Part shown: in pieces, positions 47,446 to 61,713 of the stretch
Position numbering within the stretch: the stretch's first letter is position 1
Layout of the letters: each line of letters starts with the position of its first letter
Assembly: GCF_003627055.1 (NCBI RefSeq)
Contig: NZ_CP032624.1
Coordinates: 3,224,001 to 3,288,000 of the forward strand
DNA: 64,000 bases
DNA from: Gryllotalpicola protaetiae
GTDB lineage: Bacteria; Actinomycetota; Actinomycetes; Actinomycetales; Microbacteriaceae
Direction of reading: 5' to 3'
The notes under the pieces: generated by a model
Database searches by the model: none
Told to the model about the DNA's origin: nothing
The model's input: the letters and a program-made list of their open reading frames with translations, nothing else
Position numbers and translations under genes: made by a program

Positions 47446-47691
47446 CTACGACGTGAAGCGCGTGATGAGGCCGAGGACCACGATGCAGACGATCCAGACC
47501 AGGCCGAGGATGACCGTGATGCGGTTCAGGTTGCGCTCTGCGACGCCCGAGGCGCCGAGGTTCGAGGTCATGCCGCCGCCGAACATGTCGGAGAGGCCGC
47601 CGCCGCGCCCCTTGTGGAGCAGGATCAGGAGGGTCAGCAGCAGGCTGGTGATGCCGAGGAGCACCTGCAGGACGACCTGGAGGATTTGCAC
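47446..47691 (-). CDS. secG: Preprotein translocase subunit SecG
   Basis: An 81-residue membrane protein, the small third subunit of the SecYEG channel. Two hydrophobic helices (about 3-25 and 58-77) flank the cytosolic loop HKGRGGGLSDMFGGG, the SecG signature. The GTG start has AAAGG about 9 nt upstream. It follows tpiA on the minus strand, a common actinobacterial arrangement. Confidence 0.93.
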   Translation of the reverse strand: MQILQVVLQVLLGITSLLLTLLILLHKGRGGGLSDMFGGGMTSNLGASGVAERNLNRITVILGLVWIVCIVVLGLITRFTS

Positions 47692-47786
47692 GGTGTGGGA
47701 CCTTTCGTGAGCGTGCGCGCGCGATACGGGTGCGCGGCACCGTCTGCCAGTATAAGCGAGCGCCGGTTCGTCACCCGCCCTGTCTG

Positions 47787-48575
47787 CTAGTACGTCGCGT
47801 GCTTCTTGTAGCGCGCGATCGCCGAGAACTCGTCGACGTCGAGGCTCGCTCCGCCGACCAGGACCCCGTCGACGTCCGGGCACTTCATGAACCCGACGAT
47901 GTTGTCGGACTTGACCGAGCCGCCGTAGAGGATGCGGGTCTTCGCGGCCGTCTCGTCACCGACCGCCTGACGCACGACCTCACGCAGAACTGATGCCACG
48001 TTCTGGGCCTGCTCGGGGGTCGCGGGCGACCCTGCGCCGATCGCCCATACGGGCTCGTACGCGACGACGAACTCGTCGCCGGGCTTGAAGTCGATGAGCG
48101 CGCCGCGCAGCTGGTTCGCTGGCACCGCGCTCGGCTCGTGCCGTTCGAGGTCCTTCGCGGTCTCGCCGACGCAGATGAGCGGCACGATGCCGCCGTCGCG
48201 CGCGGCCTTCGCCTTCGCCGCGATGGTCTCATCGGACTCGACGTGCCGGTAGCGACGCTCTGAGTGGCCCACGATGACGTACTCGGCGTCGAGCTTCTTC
48301 AGGAACGTCGCCGAGATCTCGCCCGTGAACGCGCCGGAGACGTGCGTCGACACGTCCTGGCCGCCGTATTTCAGCTCGAGCTTGTCGGCCTGCACGAGCG
48401 TCTGCACGCTGCGCAGGTCGGTGAACGGCGGGAACACCGCGACCTCGACGTCATCGAAGTCGTGCCGGGCGTCCCGCAGGCTCCATGCGAGCTTCTGCAC
48501 GAACGCGATCGCCTGCAGGTGGTCGAAGTTCATCTTCCAGTTGCCCGCGATGAGCGGGGTGCGCGCGTCGCTCAC
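47787..48575 (-). CDS. tpiA: Triosephosphate isomerase
   Basis: TpiA interconverts dihydroxyacetone phosphate and glyceraldehyde-3-phosphate. The 262-residue TIM barrel has the catalytic Lys14 in GNWKMN, the catalytic His in VIVGHSERR near 100, the catalytic Glu in AYEPVWAIG near 172 and the phosphate loop YGGSV near 218. The GTG start overlaps the pgk TGA (GTGA), so the two are translationally coupled. Confidence 0.96.
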   Translation of the reverse strand: MSDARTPLIAGNWKMNFDHLQAIAFVQKLAWSLRDARHDFDDVEVAVFPPFTDLRSVQTLVQADKLELKYGGQDVSTHVSGAFTGEISATFLKKLDAEYVIVGHSERRYRHVESDETIAAKAKAARDGGIVPLICVGETAKDLERHEPSAVPANQLRGALIDFKPGDEFVVAYEPVWAIGAGSPATPEQAQNVASVLREVVRQAVGDETAAKTRILYGGSVKSDNIVGFMKCPDVDGVLVGGASLDVDEFSAIARYKKHATY

Positions 48576-49795
48576 TGCGAGGCCTCCCAGCCGAGGACTT
48601 CGAGGCCGGGAAGCCTCTTGCCTTCGAGGAACTCGAGGCTCGCGCCGCCGCCGGTGGAGATGTGGCCGAACTGGTCGTCGTCGAAGCCGAGCGCGCGCAC
48701 GGCGGCCGCCGAGTCGCCGCCGCCGACCACCGCGAGGCCGTCGACCTCGGTGAGCGCCTGCGCGACGGCCTTCGTGCCTGCCGCGAACGGCGCGAGCTCG
48801 AAGACGCCCATCGGGCCGTTCCAGAACACGGTCTTCGCCGAGGTGATCTTGGCGGCGAACGCTGCGGAGGTCTCGGGCCCGATGTCGAGGCCGAGCCCCG
48901 CGGAACCCCACGGCGAGCCCTCGATGTCGTCGGCGGCGCGCACCTCGTGCGCGGCGTCGGCGCCGAACTTCTCGGCGACCACGACGTCGGTGGGCAGCAC
49001 GATCTCGACGCCGAGCTCCTCGGCCTTGGCGAGATAGCCCTTCACGGTGTCGATCTGGTCCGCCTCGAGCAGGCTCGAGCCGACCTTGTGGCCCTGAGCC
49101 GCGAGGAACGTGAACAGCATGCCGCCGCCGATCGCGAGCGCGTCGACGCGCGGCAGCAGGTGCCCGATGACGCCGAGCTTGTCGCTGACCTTCGAGCCGC
49201 CGAGCACGACCGTGTACGGCCGCTCGGGGTTCTCGGTGAGGCGGTCGAGCACGTCGAGCTCGGCGGCGATCAGCAGGCCGGCTGCGCTCGGCAGCGCTTG
49301 CGCGAGCTCGTAGACGGATGCCTGCTTGCGGTGCACCACGCCGAAGCCGTCCGAGACGAAGACGTCGCCGAACGCGGCGAGCTTCGCGGCGAACGCGGCG
49401 CGGGTCGTCTCGTCCTTCGAGGTCTCCTCCGCGTTGAAGCGCAGGTTCTCGAGGACGAGCACGTCGCCGTCGGCGAGTGCGGCCACCTTCGCCTCGGCAT
49501 CCGCCCCGATTGTGTCGGACGCGAACGCGACGGGCGTGCCCAGCAATTCGGAGAGCCGCACGGCGACGGGCGCGAGCGAGTATTTGGGGTCCGGCGCGCC
49601 GTCGGGGCGCCCGAGGTGGCTGATCGCCACGACGCGGGCGCCCTGCGACAGCAGCGCGTTGAGGGTGGGCAGGGACGCTCGCACACGGCCGTCATCGGTG
49701 ATGACGCCGTCTTTCAACGGCACGTTCAGGTCGAGGCGCACCACGACCGTCTTGCCTGCGAGCGAGCCCAGGGAGTCCAGGGTGCGAAGCGCCAC
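48572..49795 (-). CDS. pgk: Phosphoglycerate kinase
   Basis: Pgk transfers phosphate from 1,3-bisphosphoglycerate to ADP. The 407-residue protein has [11 protein letters not shown] near residue 20, SHLGRPDG near 58-65 and the ATP site [10 protein letters not shown] near 360. The two-domain length is normal. The GTG start has GGAAGAG upstream, and gap lies 27 nt before it on the same strand. Confidence 0.96.
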   Translation of the reverse strand: MALRTLDSLGSLAGKTVVVRLDLNVPLKDGVITDDGRVRASLPTLNALLSQGARVVAISHLGRPDGAPDPKYSLAPVAVRLSELLGTPVAFASDTIGADAEAKVAALADGDVLVLENLRFNAEETSKDETTRAAFAAKLAAFGDVFVSDGFGVVHRKQASVYELAQALPSAAGLLIAAELDVLDRLTENPERPYTVVLGGSKVSDKLGVIGHLLPRVDALAIGGGMLFTFLAAQGHKVGSSLLEADQIDTVKGYLAKAEELGVEIVLPTDVVVAEKFGADAAHEVRAADDIEGSPWGSAGLGLDIGPETSAAFAAKITSAKTVFWNGPMGVFELAPFAAGTKAVAQALTEVDGLAVVGGGDSAAAVRALGFDDDQFGHISTGGGASLEFLEGKRLPGLEVLGWEASQ

Positions 49796-49822
49796 TGCTC
49801 TTCCTCGGTCTTTCTGCCGCGC

Positions 49823-50929
<1,107 letters not shown>

Positions 50930-51553
50930 CTACGGAAGCAGCAGACCTGAGGTGGTGGTGCGCGCCTTCTCGAAGCGGGCATTCACGTCGGCCCAGTTCG
51001 CGATGTTCCAGAACGCCTTGACGTAGTCGGCCTTCACGTTGACGTAGTCGAGGTAGAACGCGTGCTCCCACATGTCGAGGAGCAGCAGCGGAACGGTCGC
51101 GGTGGCCAGGTTGCCCTGGTGGTCGTACAGCTGCTCGATGATGAGCTTCTGCCCGAGGGAATCCCACGCGAGAATCGACCAGCCGGAGCCCTGGATGCCG
51201 AGCGCCGAGGCGGTGAAGTGCGCCTGGAACTTGTCGAACGACCCGAAGAACTCGTCGACAGCAGCGGCAAGCTCACCCTCGGGCTTGTCACCGCCGTCCG
51301 GCGAGAGGTTGTTCCAGAACACGGTGTGGTTCACATGGCCGGCCAGGTTGAAGGCCAGGTCCTTCTGAAGCTTGTTGACGTTGGTGAGGTCGCCGGCGTC
51401 ACGGGCCTCGGCCAGCTTCGCGATGGCGGTGTTCGCGCCCGTCACGTAGGCGGCGTGGTGCTTGTCGTGATGCAGCTCCATGATGCGGCCCGAAATGTTC
51501 GGCTCGAGTGCCGAGTAGTCGTAGGGCAGCTCTGCGAGCGTGTAGTCAGCCAT
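50930..51553 (-). CDS. sodA: Superoxide dismutase (Mn/Fe family)
   Basis: A 207-residue cytoplasmic superoxide dismutase. Metal ligands appear as His in [14 protein letters not shown] near 24-37, His in [11 protein letters not shown] near 72-82, and Asp and His in [11 protein letters not shown] near 159-169. The residue pattern favours manganese but cambialistic use is possible. A strong GAGGAG precedes the ATG. It lies between whiA and gap in what is otherwise a conserved regulatory/glycolytic string. Confidence 0.95.
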   Translation of the reverse strand: MADYTLAELPYDYSALEPNISGRIMELHHDKHHAAYVTGANTAIAKLAEARDAGDLTNVNKLQKDLAFNLAGHVNHTVFWNNLSPDGGDKPEGELAAAVDEFFGSFDKFQAHFTASALGIQGSGWSILAWDSLGQKLIIEQLYDHQGNLATATVPLLLLDMWEHAFYLDYVNVKADYVKAFWNIANWADVNARFEKARTTTSGLLLP

Positions 51554-51627
51554 TCACTCTTCTCCTCGTATCTTCTACAGACGATCTCAACTCTAGTGAC
51601 GCGAGAGCGCCCCGATAAGGCTCGAGG

Positions 51628-52605
51628 TCACTCTTCGAGATCAGGCGGAAGGTTCGCCTCTGTCCCCGGAATGCCCAGGTCGGTCGCCTTCTTGTCGGCC
51701 ATCGCGAGCAGGCGGCGGATGCGCCCGGCGACCGCGTCCTTGGTCATGGGCGGGTCGGCGTGGTGCCCCAGCTCGTCGAGGCTGGCATCACGGTGCGCGA
51801 GGCGCAGCTGCCCGGCGTACTTGAGGTGGTCGGGAAGGTCGGGGCCGAGGATCTCGAGCGCCCGCTCGACGCGTGCGCACGCGGCGACGGCGGCCTGCGC
51901 GCTGCGGCGCAGGTTGGCGTCGTCGAAGTTGACGAGCCGGTTCGCGGTCGCGCGCACCTCGCGGCGCTGGCGCAGCTCTTCCCAGCTGCGCACGGTGCCC
52001 ACGGCGCCCATCGCCGCAAGCATCCCGCTGATCGCCTCGCCGTCGCGGATGACCACCCGGTGCACGCCGCGGACCTCGCGGGCCTTCGCCGCGATGCCGA
52101 GGCGGCCGGCAGCGCCGACGAGCGCCATGGCGGTCTCGTTCCCGGGCGTCGTGATCTCGAGCGACGCGGAGCGGCCGGGGTCGGTGAGGGTGCCTGCGGC
52201 CAGGAAGGCGCCGCGCCACACGGCCGCGAGCTCGTCGCGGGCGCCGGTGGTGAGCTTGTTGGGCAGGCCGCGGATGGGCCGGCGGCGCGCGTCGAGCAGG
52301 CCGGTCTGGCGGGCGAGCGTCTCGCCGCCGTCGACGACGCGCACGACGAACTGGTCGGCGCGGCGTGTGCCGGACGCGGCGATCACGGTGCCCTCCGAGC
52401 GCACTCCGTAGAGCTCGGCGAGGGCGCGGGCGACGTGGCGGGCGAGCTGCGGGCTGTCGAGCTCGCTCTCGATCGCGATGCGGCCCGAGATGACGTGCAG
52501 GCCGCCGGCGAGCCGGAGGATGGTGGCGAGCTCAGCCGCACGTACCGTGGTCTTGCCCGCCGGGGCCGAGAGAAGCTCGTCCTTGACGTCCGCGGTCAGT
52601 GCCAC
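51628..52605 (-). CDS. whiA: DNA-binding regulator WhiA
   Basis: WhiA controls sporulation septation in Streptomyces and division-related processes elsewhere; it combines a degenerate LAGLIDADG domain with a C-terminal helix-turn-helix. The 325-residue protein begins [11 protein letters not shown], has the LAGLIDADG-like [13 protein letters not shown] near 120 and a C-terminal HTH ([33 protein letters not shown], about 270-305). GTG 52605 matches the family N-terminus; GTG 52632 overlaps the rapZ stop and would add nine residues. yvcK, normally between rapZ and whiA, is absent. Confidence 0.93.
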   Translation of the reverse strand: MALTADVKDELLSAPAGKTTVRAAELATILRLAGGLHVISGRIAIESELDSPQLARHVARALAELYGVRSEGTVIAASGTRRADQFVVRVVDGGETLARQTGLLDARRRPIRGLPNKLTTGARDELAAVWRGAFLAAGTLTDPGRSASLEITTPGNETAMALVGAAGRLGIAAKAREVRGVHRVVIRDGEAISGMLAAMGAVGTVRSWEELRQRREVRATANRLVNFDDANLRRSAQAAVAACARVERALEILGPDLPDHLKYAGQLRLAHRDASLDELGHHADPPMTKDAVAGRIRRLLAMADKKATDLGIPGTEANLPPDLEE

Positions 52606-52628
52606 TGAGTTACGTCCAATCTGCCGCG

Positions 52629-53510
52629 TCACTCGCGGCCAAGGTCACGGTGCTTGACGTTGACGGCGACCCCGGGCAGGTCAGAAGCCCGCCGCGCCAG
52701 CTCCTCGACGATCGCGACGGAGCGGTGTTTGCCGCCGGTACAGCCTATCGCGATCAGGGCGTGCCGCTTGTTCTCGCGCTGGTAGCCGGCAAGCGCGACC
52801 GCAAGCATCCGCGACCACAGCTCGACGAACTCCTCGGCACCGTCCTGCGCGAAGACGTAGTCGCGCACCGCCTCGTCTGTTCCATCGAGCGCGCGCAGCT
52901 CCGGCACCCAGAACGGGTTCGGCAGGAAGCGCACATCGGCGATCATGTCGGCGTCGCTCGGCAGCCCGTACTTGAAGCCGAAGCTCGTCATCGTGACCTG
53001 CACACCCGGCGTCGTCTCGGTCTTGTACGCGTCGTGGATGCGGTTGGTGAGCTGGTGGACGTTCAGCTCGGAGGTGTCGATCAGCTGGTCGGCGAACTCG
53101 CGCAGCTGCTTGACCCGCGTGCGCTCCTCCATGATGCCGTCGAGGATCGTGCCGTTGCCCTGCAGCGGGTGGGGCCGGCGGACCGCCTCGTAGCGGCGCA
53201 CGAGCGCGGAATCCGACGCGTCGAGGAAAAGCACGGAGAGCCGTACGTTGTCGCGCAGCGACGGCAGCAGATCCTGCAGCTCCGTGAAGAAGTCGCGTCC
53301 GCGCACGTCGAGCACGGCGGCGATGCGCGGGGTGTCCTGCTCGGCTCGGCCGGCGAGGTCGAGCAGAGGCCGCAGCATCTGCGGCGGCAGGTTGTCGACG
53401 ACGAACCAGTCGAGGTCTTCGAGGGCTTTCGCCACCGTCGAGCGGCCGGCGCCGGACATGCCGGTGACGATCAGGACTTCCTGCTGCGGTGGTGGTGGCG
53501 CTGCCGTCAC
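52629..53510 (-). CDS. rapZ: RNase adapter protein RapZ (P-loop)
   Basis: RapZ-family proteins bind nucleotides and in enterobacteria guide RNase E to small RNAs; in Actinobacteria the role is less clear. The 293-residue protein has Walker [20 protein letters not shown] near residue 15, [12 protein letters not shown] near 35, and the C-terminal domain with [23 protein letters not shown] near 180. [11 protein letters not shown] near 257 is the C-terminal phosphate-binding motif. GTG 53510 lies 10 nt after the uvrC stop and fits the family; ATG 53540 would overlap uvrC by 20 nt. Confidence 0.92.
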   Translation of the reverse strand: MTAAPPPPQQEVLIVTGMSGAGRSTVAKALEDLDWFVVDNLPPQMLRPLLDLAGRAEQDTPRIAAVLDVRGRDFFTELQDLLPSLRDNVRLSVLFLDASDSALVRRYEAVRRPHPLQGNGTILDGIMEERTRVKQLREFADQLIDTSELNVHQLTNRIHDAYKTETTPGVQVTMTSFGFKYGLPSDADMIADVRFLPNPFWVPELRALDGTDEAVRDYVFAQDGAEEFVELWSRMLAVALAGYQRENKRHALIAIGCTGGKHRSVAIVEELARRASDLPGVAVNVKHRDLGRE

Positions 53511-53520
53511 ATCCGTAAGC

Positions 53521-55479
53521 CTATTCGCCGTCGGCGGCATGCAGGGTCTCGTGCACCGCCTGTGCGAGGGCGGGGCCGATTCCGCGGCTCTCGGCGATGG
53601 CTTCGACGGATGCCTCGCGCAGGCGCTTCACCGATCCGAAGTGGCCGAGCAGCTCTTTCACGCGGGCCGGCCCGAGCCCGGGCACGGTGCCGAGCACGCT
53701 CGAGATGTCGCGCTTACGAGTGGCGCGCTGGTAGGTGATCGCGAAGCGGTGCGCCTCGTCGCGGATGCGCTGGATGAGGAACAGTGCGTCCGAGTTGCGC
53801 GGCAGGATCACCGGGAAGTCGGAGTTCGGCAGCCAGACCTCTTCGAGGCGCTTGGCGATGCCGGCGAGCTGGATGCCCTGCACCCCCGACTCGTCGAGTG
53901 CGCGCTTCGCCGCGCTCACCTGCGGCTGGCCGCCGTCGACGAGCAGCAGCTGCGGGGCGTACGCGAACTTCTTGCGGCGGGTCTCGCCGGTCTCGTCGTC
54001 GCGTTCGGCGACCGGGGTCGCGGCTTCTTCTTTGAGGTAGGCGAGGCGGCGGGTGAGCACCTGGTAGATCGAGTCGGTGTCGTCCGTCGTCTCGGGGATC
54101 GAGAACCGGCGGTACTGGTCTTTGCGCGGCAGCCCGTCCTCCATGACGACCATGGACGCCACGACGTTCGTGCCGGAGAGATGCGAGACGTCGTAGCACT
54201 CGATGCGCAGCGGCGCGTCGGCCATGCCGAGCGCGTCTTGGATGACGTTCAGCGCCTGCGAGCGTGCCGTGAAGTCGGCGCTGCGGCGCGTCTTGTAGAG
54301 CGCGAGCGCGCCCTTGGCATTGAGCTCGGCGGTCTGCGCGAGCTGGGCCTTGTCGCCGCGCTGGGCTGTGCGCAGCGCCACCGCTCCCCCGCGGCTCGCG
54401 TCGTCGGTCTTCGTTCGACGATCTGTGAGCCACTGCTCGAGCACCTCGCTGTCTTCGGGCACCTCGGGCACGATGACCTCGCGCGGCGGCGCGAAGTCGC
54501 CGTCGTACGCGTTCTGCAGCACGGTGTCGACCAGGTCGGCGAGCTCGAGGTCGAGCTCCTTGTCGACGACCCAGCTGCGCGTTCCGCGGATGCGCCCGCC
54601 GCGCACGATGAACTGCTGCACCGCCGCTGCGAGCTCGTCGTGGGCGATTCCGAAGACGTCGGCGTCGACGTTGTCGGAGAGCACCACGGCCGTCTTCTCC
54701 ATCACGGCGGTGAGCGCCTGGATGCGGTCGCGGTAGCGGGCCGCCAGCTCGAAGTTCAGCTCGGCCGAGGCATCCGTCATCTCTTTCGTCAGCGTGCGCA
54801 GGTAGCGCTGGTCGCTGCCCGACATGAAGTCGACGAACTCGTTCGCGAGCTCGCGGTGCTCCTCGCGCGTGATGCGGCCGACGCACGGCGCAGCGCACTT
54901 GCCGATGTCCGCGAGCAGGCACGGACGGCCGGTCTGCTCGGCGCGACGGAACACCCCGTCTGAGCAGGAGCGCATCGGAAAGGCCTTCAGCATCAGGTCG
55001 AGCGTCTCGCGGATCGCCCAGACCTTCGTGTACGGGCCGAAGTAGCGGCTCGTCTTGTCCTTCCGGTTGCGCGTGACGAGCGCACGCGGCACGTTCTCGC
55101 CGAGGGTCACCGCCAGATACGGGTAGGACTTGTCGTCTTTGAAGACGACGTTGAACGGCGGGTTGAACTCTTTGATCCAGGTGTACTCGAGCTGCAGCGC
55201 CTCGAACTCGTTGCCGACGACCGTCCACTCGACGCTCGCCGCCGTCGTCACCATGCGCCGCGTGCGCTCGTGCAGGTTGCGTAACGGCTGGAAGTAGTTC
55301 GACAGCCGCGCGCGCAGGTTCTTCGCCTTGCCGACGTAGAGCACCCGTTGGGTCGCGTCGCGGAAGCGGTACACGCCAGGGGATGTCGGGATCTCGCCCG
55401 TCTTCGGCTTGTACGCCACGGTCTGCGACGGCACGTGACCGTTGGTGATTCCGCGTGCGGTCTCTGCGCTGGGTGCCAC
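53521..55479 (-). CDS. uvrC: Excinuclease ABC subunit UvrC
   Basis: UvrC makes both incisions in nucleotide excision repair. The 652-residue protein has the GIY-YIG nuclease domain ([27 protein letters not shown] from about residue 33), Cys cluster residues ([19 protein letters not shown] near 155) and a UVR motif near 215. The RNase H-like 5' nuclease has [15 protein letters not shown] and [11 protein letters not shown], and tandem helix-hairpin-helices form the C-terminus. The start is GTG 55479, 2 nt after the uvrA stop. The very long upstream frame is a uvrA shadow. Confidence 0.95.
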   Translation of the reverse strand: MAPSAETARGITNGHVPSQTVAYKPKTGEIPTSPGVYRFRDATQRVLYVGKAKNLRARLSNYFQPLRNLHERTRRMVTTAASVEWTVVGNEFEALQLEYTWIKEFNPPFNVVFKDDKSYPYLAVTLGENVPRALVTRNRKDKTSRYFGPYTKVWAIRETLDLMLKAFPMRSCSDGVFRRAEQTGRPCLLADIGKCAAPCVGRITREEHRELANEFVDFMSGSDQRYLRTLTKEMTDASAELNFELAARYRDRIQALTAVMEKTAVVLSDNVDADVFGIAHDELAAAVQQFIVRGGRIRGTRSWVVDKELDLELADLVDTVLQNAYDGDFAPPREVIVPEVPEDSEVLEQWLTDRRTKTDDASRGGAVALRTAQRGDKAQLAQTAELNAKGALALYKTRRSADFTARSQALNVIQDALGMADAPLRIECYDVSHLSGTNVVASMVVMEDGLPRKDQYRRFSIPETTDDTDSIYQVLTRRLAYLKEEAATPVAERDDETGETRRKKFAYAPQLLLVDGGQPQVSAAKRALDESGVQGIQLAGIAKRLEEVWLPNSDFPVILPRNSDALFLIQRIRDEAHRFAITYQRATRKRDISSVLGTVPGLGPARVKELLGHFGSVKRLREASVEAIAESRGIGPALAQAVHETLHAADGE

Positions 55480-55481
55480 GG

Positions 55482-58412
<2,931 letters not shown>

Positions 58413-58415
58413 TCG

Positions 58416-58431
58416 TCGAGTCTAGATTCGA
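58416..58431 (-). promoter_or_regulatory. uvrA promoter with degenerate LexA box
   Basis: The plus-strand sequence TCGAGTCTAGATTCGA matches the LexA consensus at 9 of 12 fixed positions. It covers the minus-strand -10 TAGACT (58424 to 58419), which is 6 nt before the uvrA GTG, so the message is probably leaderless. uvrA is SOS-regulated in several Actinobacteria. Confidence 0.5.
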
Positions 58432-58493
58432 CTACCGACATTGCGCTGGGCGCGGCTGTCGGCCGGCCCGGCCCGGCATGTCACGATGGTCAG

Positions 58494-59534
58494 GTGCTGG
58501 CCTACCCGGACTACCTTCGGCTGCTCCCCAAGACCGAGCTGCACTGCCACTTCGTCTCCACCCTGAGTGCGGCCCGGCTCATCTCGCTCGCGGATCGGTA
58601 CGGAGTAGAGCTTCCGACGACCGACCCCGACGAGCTCTTCGACTACTCCGACCTCGCAGACTTCCTCGTCGCCTTCCGGGCGGCGACCGACGTGCTGCGC
58701 TCCCCAGATGATCTTGCGACGACCGCCTACGACGGCGTTCGCGCCGCGGTGATCGCCGGCAACCTGCGCTATCGCGAGTACGGCGTCAACCCGCAGTACT
58801 TCGCCACGCGCGGCATCGGCTACACCGAGCTCCTCGACCCCGTGATCGACGGGTTGCGGGCCGCGGAACGCGACCTCGGCGTCGGCTTCCGGATCGTCGT
58901 GGCGATCAACCGCCGCGAGTCGGCGCGCAGCGCCGTCGAGCTCGTCGAGCAGATGGTCAGGCATCCGTATGCCGAGGTCGTCGCGCTCGGCCAGGACGAT
59001 CTCACACCCGAGAACACGGAGGACCCTGGGCGCTTCGCCGAGGCGTACGCGCTCGCGAAACGGCACGGCTTCAAGACGACGGCGCACGCCGGCGAGACGG
59101 CGACCGCCTCCGCCGAAGATGTCCGGATCGCGGTCGATGTGCTGGGTGTCGATCGCATCGACCATGGCTACCGGGTCCTCGACGACGCAGAGCTGACCGC
59201 GCGCCTGCGCGATCGGCACCTGCCCTTCGCGACGACCCCGCTCTCGACGCGGGTGCTGTCGAAATGGGAGCTCGATGCCGACCATCGCATCGCGCACATG
59301 ATCCGCGCGGGGCTCAACGTCTCGGTCTCGACGGACGACGGCGTCTTCTTCCGCACGGACATCGGCCGCGAGTACAGCGAGGGCCTGCTCGACTTCGGCA
59401 TCGACGCGGCGGGCGCGCAGGCGATCGCGCTCGCCGGAATCGACGGCGCGTTCTGCGACGATGACGAGAAGGCGCGGCTGCGTGCGCGGTTCGCGGCGGA
59501 GTTCCTCGCGCTCGACGCGCTGCTCGAGCACTGA
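58494..59534 (+). CDS. Adenosine-deaminase-family amidohydrolase
   Basis: A 346-residue TIM-barrel deaminase. The metal-binding HxH occurs as ELHCHFVSTLS near residue 16-26; classical adenosine deaminases have HLDG or HLEG here. HAGETATASAEDV near 200 has the catalytic Glu, DHGYRVLDD near 222 the zinc/base His-Asp, and STDDGVFFRT near 280 the final Asp. Substrate may therefore be adenosine, a modified purine such as aminofutalosine, or another aminopurine. GTG 58494 is the only plausible start. It stands alone, with no purine genes nearby. Confidence 0.85.
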   Translation: MLAYPDYLRLLPKTELHCHFVSTLSAARLISLADRYGVELPTTDPDELFDYSDLADFLVAFRAATDVLRSPDDLATTAYDGVRAAVIAGNLRYREYGVNPQYFATRGIGYTELLDPVIDGLRAAERDLGVGFRIVVAINRRESARSAVELVEQMVRHPYAEVVALGQDDLTPENTEDPGRFAEAYALAKRHGFKTTAHAGETATASAEDVRIAVDVLGVDRIDHGYRVLDDAELTARLRDRHLPFATTPLSTRVLSKWELDADHRIAHMIRAGLNVSVSTDDGVFFRTDIGREYSEGLLDFGIDAAGAQAIALAGIDGAFCDDDEKARLRARFAAEFLALDALLEH

Positions 59535-59551
59535 CCGGACAGCGGCGGCAG

Positions 59552-61087
59552 TCATCGCGTCCCTCCCTGTGCTCTCAGCTGTGCGCGGATGCCCGACTTC
59601 GCGTGCAGCAGGACGGGATCCCGCCCGGGCCACAGCAGCCAGTACTGCGATCCGCGTCTCTCGATGCGCGCACCGTGGTTGTGGAGCATCAGGTGATGTC
59701 GTCTGCAGAACAGCGTGCCGTCTCGGGTCTCGGTCTTGTGGTTCGCAGAGCTCTCGGCCCAGGGATTGTCGTGGTGGCCCTCGCACGCATCGGGAGGCAT
59801 CGGGCAATCGGGCCAGAGGCAGCCGCCGTCACGTTTCGCCATCGCGCGCCGCTGTCTCAGCGTGAACAGCCGCTGGTCTTTCCCGACATCGATGGCCTGA
59901 CCCGTCTCGTCGAACAGCACGGGGGTGAAACCGCCGCCGCACAGCATCCGCACGGCATCCGTTGCAGTGATCGGGGTGTCTGACCCGTCGATCCAGGCGA
60001 TTCCCTGGTCGGGCCCTGCACAGTTCAGCCCCAATGCGGCGCCCGGGCAGTGCGAATGGTCGCCCGCGTGATGCGCCCGAAACACGGCCTGTGCCGCGCG
60101 CGCCTTCTTGAGGTCCGCAGCGGTCAGCGCGACCATCACCTGGGGCCGATGCCTCGCCAGCAGCACGTTGCTCTCCGACTGGCCGCCGCACTCCACCAGG
60201 TCGACGACCGTGTCGGCCATGAGCTGCTCGTTGCTGCGCGGGTCTTCATCGAGTTCACGGGCGCGTGCGATCTCGGCGGCGTCGCGGAAGCGCGGGCCGC
60301 CGAGTCGCGGCGACAGCATCGTGCGGATCGGGCCGTAGAAGCGCGCGTCGGATTCCGGATCGAGCTCGATGTCGTAGTGGACCATGCCGCTCGCACGCAC
60401 GAACCGCTTGAAGGATCGGAGTTCCTTGCAGTGCTCGGCCTCGCGCACGGCGGCAAGCGTGTCGAGCGAGGCGCGAACGCGCTTCGCGGCACGCGCGAGA
60501 TCTTCGGGAGTCCATTGCCCTGACCAGCAGTCGCCGATCAGCTCCAGCGCCGCCGCGCGCCACGCGGGCGCGAGCTCGGTCAGCTGGGGCGGGCCCAGCG
60601 ACTGCCTGAGGGCATCGCCCTGAGCGGCGCTGAGCCAACGATTCCGCACGGCGACCGCCACCGGCACGTCCCACGCGCCAGGAAGCGCGGCCAGGGCCGC
60701 GATCGACCGCTCGCCCGCGTCGAACGGCGGATCGTCACCCTTGTGCACCGGCGCGACGGCCTGCGCCGTCTCGAGCAGCCCGCCGACGCGGACGAGCCGC
60801 ACGGCCTCGTCGCGCCCGACCCCCGTGAGGTTCTGGACCAGCCCGACCCCGTCTTTGAACCCGCGCTTCTGTGCAAGACCCTCGGTGCCCAGCTCGCGCG
60901 CGGACTTCCGCTCGATGTCGGCGGCCAGCAGTGAAATCGTCGCGACGACGCTCGAGCGGATGCCGCCCAGCACCTGCGTCGCGCGCGCTTCATCTTCGGG
61001 TGTCAGGGTCGCGAGGTCGTCGGCGCACGGCAGCGCCCCGGCCACCGTGGCGGCGAGGCTCTCAAGCGAGGCGAGTACCGAAGACAT
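59552..61087 (-). CDS. DUF222 and HNH-endonuclease domain protein (13E12 type)
   Basis: A 511-residue protein with an N-terminal helical DUF222 domain (about 20-370) and a C-terminal HNH nuclease. The HNH has CLWPDCPMPPDACEGHHDNPW with zinc Cys pair and HH, and LFCRRHHLMLHNHG near 470. Such 13E12-repeat-related proteins are abundant in Micrococcales and mycobacteria; their role (mobile endonuclease, repair or defence) is unknown. No frameshift is visible. A TAGCCT -10 box lies 6 nt before the ATG. Confidence 0.88.
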   Translation of the reverse strand: MSSVLASLESLAATVAGALPCADDLATLTPEDEARATQVLGGIRSSVVATISLLAADIERKSARELGTEGLAQKRGFKDGVGLVQNLTGVGRDEAVRLVRVGGLLETAQAVAPVHKGDDPPFDAGERSIAALAALPGAWDVPVAVAVRNRWLSAAQGDALRQSLGPPQLTELAPAWRAAALELIGDCWSGQWTPEDLARAAKRVRASLDTLAAVREAEHCKELRSFKRFVRASGMVHYDIELDPESDARFYGPIRTMLSPRLGGPRFRDAAEIARARELDEDPRSNEQLMADTVVDLVECGGQSESNVLLARHRPQVMVALTAADLKKARAAQAVFRAHHAGDHSHCPGAALGLNCAGPDQGIAWIDGSDTPITATDAVRMLCGGGFTPVLFDETGQAIDVGKDQRLFTLRQRRAMAKRDGGCLWPDCPMPPDACEGHHDNPWAESSANHKTETRDGTLFCRRHHLMLHNHGARIERRGSQYWLLWPGRDPVLLHAKSGIRAQLRAQGGTR

Positions 61088-61093
61088 GCCAGC

Positions 61094-61099
61094 AGGCTA
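61094..61099 (-). promoter_or_regulatory. -10 box, leaderless promoter of the DUF222-HNH gene
   Basis: TAGCCT on the minus strand with 6 nt to the ATG. Confidence 0.5.
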
Positions 61100-61131
61100 C
61101 GACCCGCCATCGACATTGAGGGCGGTATAGA

Positions 61132-61150
61132 CGAATATGTGTACTATTCG
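61132..61150. repeat. AT-rich inverted repeat between kinase and HNH genes
   Basis: CGAATA and TATTCG are separated by 7 nt in an unusually AT-rich patch that spans the kinase stop codon. It may be an operator for the HNH gene, but it does not fit the LexA consensus. Confidence 0.35.
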
Positions 61151-61698
61151 GTGATGCGGGTACCTGTGGGCGGAAAGACCCGCGCAACGATCGCCCTGGC
61201 GGCCGCATCCGGCGACAACCGGGTGGTGTCGACGACGACCTCGTCCTTGAAGCCCGCGCGGTCCAGGATTCCGGCGAGCTCGGGGTGACGCCGCAGATGC
61301 CACTCCAGCCCGGCATCCTCGCCATGCCTGGCCTGAAGCCGCGCCGCGGCGACCACAGGGTCGAGAGTCAGCAGCACGTGAAGCATCCGCCGTGCCGCAA
61401 GTGCGTCAGAGACGAGACCAAGCTCGGCAGCCGCTTCGATCACGCCAGCCGACACGATCACCCGCGCTCCGTGCTCGCGGAAATTCGCCGCGATCGCGCG
61501 GATGTTCGCTCGCGCCAGAGCTTCGTTGAACCGGTCGCCGGCCGGTGCGGGCCACGCACGGCGCAGCCAGTCGACGTCGATCACGGCACCGGGCACGCCG
61601 AGCCGCTCGAGCTCGGCCCCCACTGCCTCGGCCGTGGTGGTCTTGCCGGTGCCGACGCTGCCGTTGATCCAGACGGCATCGAATTCGAGTGGGCGCAC
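61144..61698 (-). CDS. Small P-loop kinase / AAA ATPase
   Basis: A 184-residue nucleotide kinase-like protein. Walker A is INGSVGTGKTTTAEAV near residue 11-26, an Asp in VIDVDWLRRAWP near 40 could act as base, and RLQARHGEDAGLEWHLRRHPEL near 125-146 resembles a lid with Arg and His residues. It is related in outline to shikimate, gluconate or adenylylsulfate kinases; substrate is not predictable. The GTG start lies just before the divergent ABC-F promoter. Confidence 0.75.
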   Translation of the reverse strand: MRPLEFDAVWINGSVGTGKTTTAEAVGAELERLGVPGAVIDVDWLRRAWPAPAGDRFNEALARANIRAIAANFREHGARVIVSAGVIEAAAELGLVSDALAARRMLHVLLTLDPVVAAARLQARHGEDAGLEWHLRRHPELAGILDRAGFKDEVVVDTTRLSPDAAARAIVARVFPPTGTRITE

Positions 61699-61700
61699 GA

Positions 61701-61706
61701 TAAGAT
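61701..61706 (+). promoter_or_regulatory. -10 box of the ABC-F attenuator transcript
   Basis: TAAGAT, predicted to start transcription near 61713. This gives a leader of about 172 nt before the ABC-F ATG. Confidence 0.45.
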
Positions 61707-61713
61707 GATGGCC

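Noticed and set aside
61132-61150. AT-rich inverted repeat as a second LexA box
   Set aside because: Half-sites are CGAATA/TATTCG with 7 nt between, not TCGAAC-N4-GTTCGA.
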